Shown here: piece after piece, positions 7,387-14,142 of the stretch
Numbering within the stretch: the first letter of the stretch is position 1
How the letters are laid out: each line of letters begins with the position of its first letter
Position numbers and translations under genes: made by a program
Assembly (NCBI RefSeq): GCF_017377855.1
Contig: NZ_JAFREP010000056.1
Coordinates: 1 to 36,169 of the forward strand
Direction: 5' to 3'
Source of the DNA: Acanthopleuribacter pedis
Lineage (GTDB): Bacteria > Acidobacteriota > Holophagae > Acanthopleuribacterales > Acanthopleuribacteraceae
DNA length: 36,169 nt
The notes under the pieces: generated by a model
Seen by the model: the letters and a program-made list of their open reading frames with translations, nothing else
What the model was told of the DNA's origin: nothing
The model's database searches: none

Positions 7387-10300
7387 ATGCCGGTTGATCC
7401 GTCGCGTGAGGTGTCTCTGCTGGGGCTGTTCAAGCAAGAAGTCGCCGTCCAAGCCCAACTCATGTCTCTCGCGCTTACCAACCTCCAAATCAGCGGACCC
7501 AACCCGGGTAACATGGAGATGCTGCGCACCTCGGCCCACGCCGTTAAGGGTGCCTCGAGGATCGTAAACCTGATTCCCATGTCGCAGACCGCGGGCGCCT
7601 TGGAAAAATTGTTCGAACGGGATCGTGAGCGCAACCGCCCCTACGAAGGGGGCCAAATGGCCAAATTCGCCCAGGCCGTGGAACACATCCACCAAATCTC
7701 CCAAGTAGATGAACAGGCCGTCGCGCGTGCCGGGGCCGCCATGGCTGAGACCTTCGAAGCGTTAACCGCCGCCATCGAGCGCATGCCCGCCGAGAACCAG
7801 GACAGCCCGAACCTCTCACCCGCGTGGGTGACCCGTGTGGAAAACGATGCTTTTGCCAAAAAACCCTCGGTGCAGGAGCCGGCCCTTGCCGAACCAGAAA
7901 CCGCGTCCGCGCCGCAAGAGCCGGAAGATTTAAAAGCCCTCGCGGACCAACTCGGCCTGATTTTGCCGGAAGACGACGGGATCGATGAAAGCGACCCATT
8001 CGACGAGGCCGAATTGGCCAAAATGCCGGCGCAACCGCGCCGGCCCCCGCCCCCCGAGGAAACAGAACCGGAAACGGACGAAGCCATGTTGGCCAAAATG
8101 GCCGCGGAAACCGGCATCATTTTGCCAGGCGCCGAAACCACGCCGAGCGCACCTGAACCGGAACCTGACCCGGAGGACTTGGCAGCTTGGGCCGCGCGTA
8201 CCGGGATCGTGTTACCCGAGGATGAAAAAAGCGATTTAGCCGACACCGGTTTGATGTCGTTCCCCGCACGCGCACCCGCCGAACCCGTTCCCGACCCTGA
8301 ACCCGACGCGGCGGAACTGGAAGCAATGGCCGCCGCCGCGGGCATTATTTTGCCCGATGAAAACGCGTTCACCCCGCCCGCGGACCTCCTTTCCTACCCG
8401 GCCCAATCCGGTATGCCCGTGGACCCGACCCGGTTTGACCCAACCGAGCTTAACCCGGACCCGACCCCGGACGACCTCGCCAAAATGGCGGCCGAGGCCG
8501 GCATCATTTTGCCGGACAGCGATCCCGCCCCCCCCGAAACCGCGGTACCGAATCTTCCCGGCGAAACCTACGGCGTCCCCCACACCGGCAATTACTTCGA
8601 CTGGAGCGATCCCGAGGATCCACCTGCCACGACCGGCCCATCACGCGCACCCACCGAACAAGAATCCATGCCGGGGTTCCATCCCGCCGACCTCTCCATG
8701 TTGGACTTGTTTCGAACCGAGGCCGAGACCCATACCACCACCCTCGTCAACGGCTTGCTCGCTTTGGAACGCAGACCGGAGGAACTCGACGCCATTCACG
8801 AGCTCATGCGCGCCGCCCATTCCTTGAAGGTGGCCGCCAGCATCGTGCAATTCCCGTTGTTGGTGGATCTGGCCCACGGGATGGAAGACAAACTGGTGGC
8901 CGCCCAAAAAGGCGCCTTGCGCCTGAACTCGGATATCATTGACCTCTTGCTCGGCGGCGTCGATGTGTTTACCAAAATCATCGAGGAACCGGACGACCGT
9001 CTCCAGGACTGGTTCCAACGGGAACAAAGCCGTATCGGCGCCATGACCGAGCGCTTACGGGGCAGCAAACCGGCGCTGGCTTCGCCCGATGAAGCCCCTG
9101 GATTGGCCGCCCCGGAACCAGGCAGCGGTGATCGTCCGGTCCGACCCAGCGGCTCCGGTGTCGGCGAAGATGAGGGTGGCGCCGCCAACCGCGACACGCG
9201 CCGTCACGTGCGCATTAGCGCCGAAAAACTCGACCGCCTGATGGCCGTTTCCTCTCAGTTTTTCGTCGCAACGCGCGGCCTCGACAAGTTCAGCAGCTTG
9301 CTCTATGACCTGAAACAACGCCAGCTCAAACTCAACGATCAGCTACAACGGCTCGAGGCCAATCTCGGTCCCCAAAAGCTCAATCCCCACACCGCCCATA
9401 CCCTGCGCGAGGCCCGTCGTCAGCTCTCTGAAACCAACCATGCATTTGCCGACAGCCTGCCCAACTTTACCCAAAGTACCTCGCAACTGATTCAGCTCTC
9501 CAACCAACTGCACCATACCGTGATTTCAAGTCGCATGACCCCATTCGGTGAAGGGGTCCAGTCCATCCCGCGCATGGTTCGCGACCTGGCGCGGCTGGTC
9601 GGCAAAAAAGTTCACTTGGAAATCCGCGGCAGCGATACCGAGGCCGACCGCGACATCATCGAAAAGCTGTTGCCGCCACTCAAACATTTGGTGCGCAATG
9701 CCTTGGATCACGGCATCGAAACGCCGGAAGAGCGCCGTGCCGCCGGCAAGGATGAGGAAGCGCTGCTGCTCATCGACGCCCACCACCAGGCGGGCATGTT
9801 AACCATCATGGTCGAGGACGACGGGCGTGGCGTGAACTATCCCAAGCTCCGTCAAAAAGTCGTGGACACCGGGCTCGCCAATCCGGCCCTCGCCGGCCGC
9901 CTTTCGGAAAAAGAACTGCTCGACTTCTTGTTTTTGCCAGGTTTCTCCACCGCCAAAAAAGTGAGCAGCATCTCTGGTCGCGGCGTGGGTCTGGATGTCG
10001 TGTACAGCATGGTCCATGAGATCGGTGGTTCCTTGCGGGCCAGCTCTCAACCCGGACGTTTTATGCGTATCCAACTCAACGTGCCCGTCACCCTATCCGT
10101 GGTGCGCACCTTGATTCTCGAAATCGAAGGTCAACCCTACGCCGTTCCGCTGGCCAAAATCCGCTATTGCAGCAGCATCGAATCAGACCGCATTTACAAC
10201 CAAAAAGGTCGACTCTTCATGCGTTGGAACGATGAGAACGTCGGCCTGGTCGACGCGCGCCAAGTTTTGGGTTTGCCCGAGCAGTCAGAATTACCCAAAA

Positions 10301-10953
10301 ATGTGCAAATTGTATTTTTCCAGTTGCCGGACCGCACCCTCGGTTTAATCGTCGACCGCTTCCTGGGCCACCGCCACCTCGTGGTTCGCCCCATTGACGA
10401 CCGTATCGGCGACATCCCCGATATCAACGCGGCCGCCATCATGGAAGACGGCCGTGTCGTGCTCATTTTCCACGCCGACGATTTGATGCAGAGTATTGAA
10501 CGCTGCCTCGAGGGCCAACTGCCCGCCTGGCAACAGCGCCCCCGCTTGCGGCGCTCGCAATCTCGGGAGAAGTTGCGCATTTTGGTCGTGGACGACTCGG
10601 CAACGGTGCGCGAGGTTCAGCGACAAATCCTACAAGAGCAAGGGTTTCAAGTGGACTTGGCCGAGGACGGCGTCCTCGGCCTCAAAGCACTCGGCAAACA
10701 AACCTACGACCTGATTATTTCCGACGTCGACATGCCCCGCATGAACGGCCTCAAATTCATTCAAAAAATTCGTGCCAATCCACAGCTATCCCACTTACCG
10801 GTCCTAATGGTATCCTACCGCGACAGCGACGGTGACCGTACCCGCGGTCTTGACGCCGGTGCCGACGCCTACCTCACCAAGAACGATCTCTACGCCACCA
10901 CCTTCATCGAAACGGTACAGGATTTACTCGATAAGGTGGCGACCCGTCACTAA
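7387..10953 (+). CDS. Hybrid chemotaxis histidine kinase CheA with two Hpt domains and a C-terminal receiver (WspE-like)
   Basis: A 1188-residue kinase. Domain order is: Hpt1 (about 8-130, phospho-acceptor H51 in SAHAVKG); a Pro/Glu/Asp-rich linker (about 140-435); Hpt2 (about 436-560, H478 in MRAAHSLKVAAS); dimerisation helices; HATPase (about 730-900) with N box HLVRNALDHGIE, DDGRGVN and GRGVGLDVV; a CheW-like regulatory domain (about 900-1045); and a receiver (about 1063-1185, D1113 in IISDVDMPRMNG). Pseudomonas WspE is likewise a CheA-receiver hybrid, and Hpt2 here resembles its Hpt. The linker holds five copies of an LAxMAAxxGIILP motif (see repeat entry). The ATG at 7387 has GGGAGG 5 nt upstream, so the frame's earlier GTG at 7348 is rejected. 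Hpt2 has Val where HSLKGA is usual, which may alter its phosphotransfer. The kinase should phosphorylate its own receiver and the response regulator encoded next. Confidence 0.95.
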   Translation: MPVDPSREVSLLGLFKQEVAVQAQLMSLALTNLQISGPNPGNMEMLRTSAHAVKGASRIVNLIPMSQTAGALEKLFERDRERNRPYEGGQMAKFAQAVEHIHQISQVDEQAVARAGAAMAETFEALTAAIERMPAENQDSPNLSPAWVTRVENDAFAKKPSVQEPALAEPETASAPQEPEDLKALADQLGLILPEDDGIDESDPFDEAELAKMPAQPRRPPPPEETEPETDEAMLAKMAAETGIILPGAETTPSAPEPEPDPEDLAAWAARTGIVLPEDEKSDLADTGLMSFPARAPAEPVPDPEPDAAELEAMAAAAGIILPDENAFTPPADLLSYPAQSGMPVDPTRFDPTELNPDPTPDDLAKMAAEAGIILPDSDPAPPETAVPNLPGETYGVPHTGNYFDWSDPEDPPATTGPSRAPTEQESMPGFHPADLSMLDLFRTEAETHTTTLVNGLLALERRPEELDAIHELMRAAHSLKVAASIVQFPLLVDLAHGMEDKLVAAQKGALRLNSDIIDLLLGGVDVFTKIIEEPDDRLQDWFQREQSRIGAMTERLRGSKPALASPDEAPGLAAPEPGSGDRPVRPSGSGVGEDEGGAANRDTRRHVRISAEKLDRLMAVSSQFFVATRGLDKFSSLLYDLKQRQLKLNDQLQRLEANLGPQKLNPHTAHTLREARRQLSETNHAFADSLPNFTQSTSQLIQLSNQLHHTVISSRMTPFGEGVQSIPRMVRDLARLVGKKVHLEIRGSDTEADRDIIEKLLPPLKHLVRNALDHGIETPEERRAAGKDEEALLLIDAHHQAGMLTIMVEDDGRGVNYPKLRQKVVDTGLANPALAGRLSEKELLDFLFLPGFSTAKKVSSISGRGVGLDVVYSMVHEIGGSLRASSQPGRFMRIQLNVPVTLSVVRTLILEIEGQPYAVPLAKIRYCSSIESDRIYNQKGRLFMRWNDENVGLVDARQVLGLPEQSELPKNVQIVFFQLPDRTLGLIVDRFLGHRHLVVRPIDDRIGDIPDINAAAIMEDGRVVLIFHADDLMQSIERCLEGQLPAWQQRPRLRRSQSREKLRILVVDDSATVREVQRQILQEQGFQVDLAEDGVLGLKALGKQTYDLIISDVDMPRMNGLKFIQKIRANPQLSHLPVLMVSYRDSDGDRTRGLDAGADAYLTKNDLYATTFIETVQDLLDKVATRH
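7927..8520 (+). repeat. Five in-frame LAxMAAxxGIILP motif repeats in the CheA linker
   Basis: Within the disordered linker between the two Hpt domains, a 14-16 residue motif recurs. Copies lie at about residues 181-196 (LKALADQLGLILPED), 233-248 (MLAKMAAETGIILPG), 264-279 (DLAAWAARTGIVLPED), 310-325 (ELEAMAAAAGIILPDE) and 363-378 (DLAKMAAEAGIILPDS). A half copy, AELAKMPAQP, lies near 208-216. Spacers are Pro/Glu/Asp-rich and vary in length and sequence, so the motif is conserved while the linker drifts. Each copy reads as a short amphipathic helix followed by a GIILP turn, suggestive of a docking motif. Confidence 0.9.
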
Positions 10954-11045
10954 CCGGTTCGCGACGTAAAACCGGTTTTCCTTCCCGACGGATTTCCCGT
11001 TCGCGCCCTGCGCCCACCGAGGACCATGCTGAAAAGGAACCTTTT

Positions 11046-12269
11046 ATGAATTCACCGCTCCGAAAAGCGGGCTCACATGGCTGGACCGAACACGTCATCC
11101 GTGTGTTACTCATCGATGACCAGATGATGGTTGGCGAAGCCGTTCGCCGCATGCTCTCCCAAGCCGGTGATATTGAATTTCACTTTTTGCGGGACCCCCG
11201 TCGCGCCGTCGAGGTGGCCCTCAAAATCGAGCCCACCGTGATTCTCCAAGATTTGGTCATGCCCGAAATCGACGGCCTGACCCTGGTCAAGTTCATGCGC
11301 GCCCACCCCAAACTCAAGATGGTGCCGCTGATTGTGCTTTCGGTCAAAGAGGATCCCTCCACCAAGGCCGAGGCCTTCAACCTGGGCGCCAACGATTACC
11401 TCGTCAAATTGCCGGATAAAGTAGAGCTGGAAGCGCGCATCCGCCACCACTCCAAGGGCTACATTTCCATGCTGCAGCGCAACGAGGCCTTCCGCGCCCT
11501 CAAAGCCAGCCAGGAGGCCTTGGCCAAGGAACTCGCCCACGCCGCCGATTACATTCGTTCGCTGCTGCCACCACCGCTGACCGGCGCCATTGAAACCAAC
11601 TGGCGTTTCGTCCCCTCGACCTCATTGGGCGGTGATTCATTCGGTTACCACTGGATCGACGACGATCATTTCTCTATTTACTTGCTGGACGTGTGCGGCC
11701 ACGGTGTGGGTTCCGCCTTGTTGTCGATCTCGGCAATCAACGTGTTGCGCTCGCAGAACTTGCCCAACGTCGATTTCCGTATCCCACGCGATGTCTTGTC
11801 CGCGATGAACCGCAGTTTCCCCATGGAACAGCACAACGGTTTGTTTTTCACCATGTGGTACGGCGTATTCCAGCCGTCAACACGACGCCTCGACTATGCC
11901 AGCGCCGGTCACCCACCCGCCTTGCTGGCGACCGGGCCAACCCGTCCCGAACGCAAGACCCATCATCTCAAGACAGCCGGCCCCGTGATTGGCGCCTTTG
12001 AACAGTCCTTGTTCGAGCAGGAGCAGATCACCCTCGACGCCCACGCCGAGATGGTCGTTTTCAGCGACGGTGTTTACGAGGTTTTTGACAACCACGGCGA
12101 CCGCCTGCCCTTCGACCAATTCGTCAACGAATTGATGCGCCTGGAGCCTTCGTCCAAATACGAAAGCAACCTCGACCACATGCTCGAGTACGTGCGCGAA
12201 TTCCAGGGCTCCCCGGCCCTCGACGACGACTTTTCGATGCTGGGTCTCTTATTTAACGAACATTCTTAA
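11046..12269 (+). CDS. Response regulator: WspR-like receiver fused to PP2C/SpoIIE (RsbU-type) serine phosphatase
   Basis: A 407-residue two-domain protein. The receiver (about 17-140) has the acidic pair in LLIDDQ, the phospho-acceptor Asp in VILQDLVMPEIDGLTLV and the Lys in NDYLVKLPDKVELEARIR. The segment from this Lys through HHSKGYISMLQRNEAFRALK closely recalls the receiver and stalk of the diguanylate cyclase WspR. The C-terminus (about 165-405) is not GGDEF but a PP2C/SpoIIE phosphatase. Metal-binding motifs visible are SLGGDSFGY, LDVCGHGVGSALL, FSDGVYE and LDDDFSM. Known RsbU-type enzymes dephosphorylate anti-sigma-factor antagonists, so partner-switching output is likely. Bordetella BtrU, of the same family, controls type III secretion. 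An AAAGGAA ribosome binding site precedes the ATG. It is the last gene of the cluster, with a terminator 20 nt downstream. Confidence 0.95.
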   Translation: MNSPLRKAGSHGWTEHVIRVLLIDDQMMVGEAVRRMLSQAGDIEFHFLRDPRRAVEVALKIEPTVILQDLVMPEIDGLTLVKFMRAHPKLKMVPLIVLSVKEDPSTKAEAFNLGANDYLVKLPDKVELEARIRHHSKGYISMLQRNEAFRALKASQEALAKELAHAADYIRSLLPPPLTGAIETNWRFVPSTSLGGDSFGYHWIDDDHFSIYLLDVCGHGVGSALLSISAINVLRSQNLPNVDFRIPRDVLSAMNRSFPMEQHNGLFFTMWYGVFQPSTRRLDYASAGHPPALLATGPTRPERKTHHLKTAGPVIGAFEQSLFEQEQITLDAHAEMVVFSDGVYEVFDNHGDRLPFDQFVNELMRLEPSSKYESNLDHMLEYVREFQGSPALDDDFSMLGLLFNEHS

Positions 12270-12288
12270 CGTGCCGGCCCAAATAAAG

Positions 12289-12344
12289 AAGGCCGACGCC
12301 CACCTTGCGATTGCGAAAGGTGGGCGTCGGCCTTTTGTTTTTTT
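12289..12344. terminator. Strong bidirectional intrinsic terminator
   Basis: An 18-bp perfect stem, AAGGCCGACGCCCACCTT (12289-12306) with AAGGTGGGCGTCGGCCTT (12317-12334), has a 10-nt loop and is followed by TTTTGTTTTTTT. It lies between the convergent phosphatase-regulator and OmpA-lipoprotein genes. The minus-strand side is followed by TTCTTTATTT, so it can serve both. Confidence 0.95.
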
Positions 12345-12357
12345 ACGTCTTCGGTAA

Positions 12358-13017
12358 TTACTTGGCGCGTGCGCGCAACACCACATCCACACGACGGTTA
12401 AGCCGGCGGCCTGATTCCGTCGTGTTATCGGCAACCGGCATGGTTTCACCGTAGCCCATGGCGATCAAGCGCTGCCCGGAAATGCCTTGGTTTGAGAAGA
12501 AACGGCGGACCGAACCGGCGCGACGCTCCGACAAGTCTTGGTTGTGGGCTTCACTGCCCGTGGAATCGGTGTGGCCCTGAATGACCACCGCGGTTTTGGG
12601 ATAGTCCTGCAAAACGCCGGACATTTGCGACAAGGTGTCCCGTGAACGCGAGCCAAGCGCGTGTGAGTTCACATCAAAAAGGACATCCGAATCGAACTTA
12701 ACCAATAAGGTGTTGCGGTCCAAGCGCTCCACGCTGGTACCGGGAATGCGGGCGATGCGCTCTTCCTGCGCATCCATGTAGGCGCCGATGCTGCCGCCTA
12801 CAACGGCGCCAATCGCGGCCCGAGCCAAAATCTCATCCGCTTCTTTTTTACCGTCCAGAATTGAGGCCAGTGCGCCGACGGCCGCGCCGATACCCGCGCC
12901 TCGGGCCGTTTTATCACGGCGGGTTTCATAGGGGCCGTGCACCGCGCAGCTTGTGAGCGCCAGGGACGCGATCAGCAGCCCCGCCAAAATAAGCCGTAAC
13001 GGACGAAATGAATTCAT
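12358..13017 (-). CDS. OmpA/Pal-family outer-membrane lipoprotein with glycine-zipper domain (YiaD/YfiB-like)
   Basis: A 219-residue lipoprotein. The signal peptide ends in the lipobox LTSC (Cys24), so the mature protein should be lipidated. Residues about 40-80 form a glycine-zipper region (GAGIGAAVGALASIL and AAIGAVVGGSIGAYMD). Residues about 100-215 form the OmpA C-terminal peptidoglycan-binding domain: LLVKFDSDVLFDVNS, IQGHTDSTGSEAHNQDLSERR and GYGETMPVADN. It should anchor the outer membrane to the cell wall. A GGAGG site lies just before the ATG. The upstream gene on the same strand is YfiR-like, 256 nt away. In the YfiBNR system of Pseudomonas the YfiR partner YfiB is also an OmpA-type lipoprotein. 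That parallel is inference. Confidence 0.93.
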   Translation of the reverse strand: MNSFRPLRLILAGLLIASLALTSCAVHGPYETRRDKTARGAGIGAAVGALASILDGKKEADEILARAAIGAVVGGSIGAYMDAQEERIARIPGTSVERLDRNTLLVKFDSDVLFDVNSHALGSRSRDTLSQMSGVLQDYPKTAVVIQGHTDSTGSEAHNQDLSERRAGSVRRFFSNQGISGQRLIAMGYGETMPVADNTTESGRRLNRRVDVVLRARAK

Positions 13018-13273
13018 GGTTCCTCCAAAAACGAAGCAACGGGCCGGTTTGGTCCACCGACCCGTCTCTATTCAAACAACAGTATGTGGAGGAAGCAAAG
13101 CACGGACCAAAACAGGAAAGGTCAGGACAAGGTCGCCTTCAGGTCGGGTTGGTACCTGATTGTCGTCTGTTGCCAAACCCTTGTTGTGGCAAACCTTGTA
13201 TCGGTTAAGCGCCCTTCCCGACGCCTTTTGACCAAACGTGGTCGCGCTTACACTTTTGGGCGAAGCGCGTCAC

Positions 13274-13765
13274 TTAGCGCCCGTCGAGCACCCGCGCGTA
13301 GCGGAACAGACCCAAACCGACCTCGGCACCGGACGCTTCCAAACGGCCGACATGGGCGACCACATCCGCGCGCCGCTGACGAACCACAATCCCAAGCGAC
13401 GCCAAACCCCGCCGCACCCATTTGGTGTTATCGGTTAACACCAAAGCGGCCCGTTTGGACAGGGAGGCCGCGACACGGTCATCCAACCGGCTGGGAAGGT
13501 ACAGTATTTGGTCGTCCTCAAAAACGGCCTGTTCCGGTGTCACCACCTTCACGACAAAGCCGGCCCGCGAGAATTCCTTGGCCAATGCATCCTCACCGTC
13601 ACGGCTGACGATTACCAGGGTCCCCTGCCGGTAGGCCGGCAGGTAATCGGCACACAATTGTTTAAAAATCGCCGCCTGAAATTCAGCCGGAACAAGGGCA
13701 CGATCAAAAGCCGCCAAGGGCAGAATACAGAACAAGGCCGCCGCGGCCGTAACAAACATCTTCAT
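13274..13765 (-). CDS. Exported small protein, probable YfiR (DUF4154)-like
   Basis: A 163-residue protein with a clear signal peptide (MKMFVTAAAALFCILPLAA, then F), so it is periplasmic. GGAGG precedes the ATG by 7 nt. The layout matches the YfiR/DUF4154 pattern: an early helix (FQAAIFKQLCADYLPAY), a strand (GTLVIVSRDGEDAL), a middle strand naming a residue cluster (DDQILYLPSRL), VLTDNTKWVRRGL, and a final amphipathic helix ASGAEVGLGLFRYARVLDG. In DUF4154 proteins that last element is typically an N..AR.AGL.IS..LL.LA pattern. YfiR is a periplasmic repressor of the diguanylate cyclase YfiN, titrated by the lipoprotein YfiB. No YfiN gene lies between this gene and the OmpA lipoprotein. The family assignment is moderate; the gene itself is well supported. 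Confidence 0.85.
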   Translation of the reverse strand: MKMFVTAAAALFCILPLAAFDRALVPAEFQAAIFKQLCADYLPAYRQGTLVIVSRDGEDALAKEFSRAGFVVKVVTPEQAVFEDDQILYLPSRLDDRVAASLSKRAALVLTDNTKWVRRGLASLGIVVRQRRADVVAHVGRLEASGAEVGLGLFRYARVLDGR

Positions 13766-14142
13766 TGATAAACCTCCACAGGGTCAAAAAAGACAAGATA
13801 AAGTAAGCAACTTCAGAATGGTTTTTCATAAATATGAACTTTTATCATGAAAATTACAACAACTACGTAACAACCAACATGCAGGTTACAAACTCAGGTT
13901 CCCGCCAAACCCTTTTACATCAACTTTTTGAGAACAGGCGGTCCGACGGATTTTTTTTCGAACAACGAATGTTTCACCGCCCGCCCACCTGGAAAACGCC
14001 TTATGAAAACACCCGATACGACCGACGGTTCCTTGTGTATCCACATCGCGCCGGCGATGTTTTTTTAGACGCAACTTTTTCACCGGTTTCACACGGGGTG
14101 TGTTAGGCTGTGCAGCCGCCATCCGGCGTGATAGGAGGAACC
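13766..14142. other. Divergent intergenic region, no gene seen
   Basis: The 377-bp gap between the divergent YfiR-like and CvfB-like genes is AT-richer than its surroundings, especially 13790-13880. It presumably holds both promoters. An open frame at 13834-14106 has neither a ribosome binding site nor protein-like composition. I see no clear operator or riboswitch. Confidence 0.6.

Noticed and set aside
7302..7397. 31-codon open frame between the second CheW gene and the hybrid CheA gene
   Set aside because: A weak GAGG precedes it and its stop overlaps the CheA ATG, but composition is Arg-rich and shadow-like. It could at most be a coupling leader.
13834..14106. 90-codon open frame before the CvfB-like gene
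   Set aside because: No ribosome binding site, odd composition, and position in the divergent promoter region.
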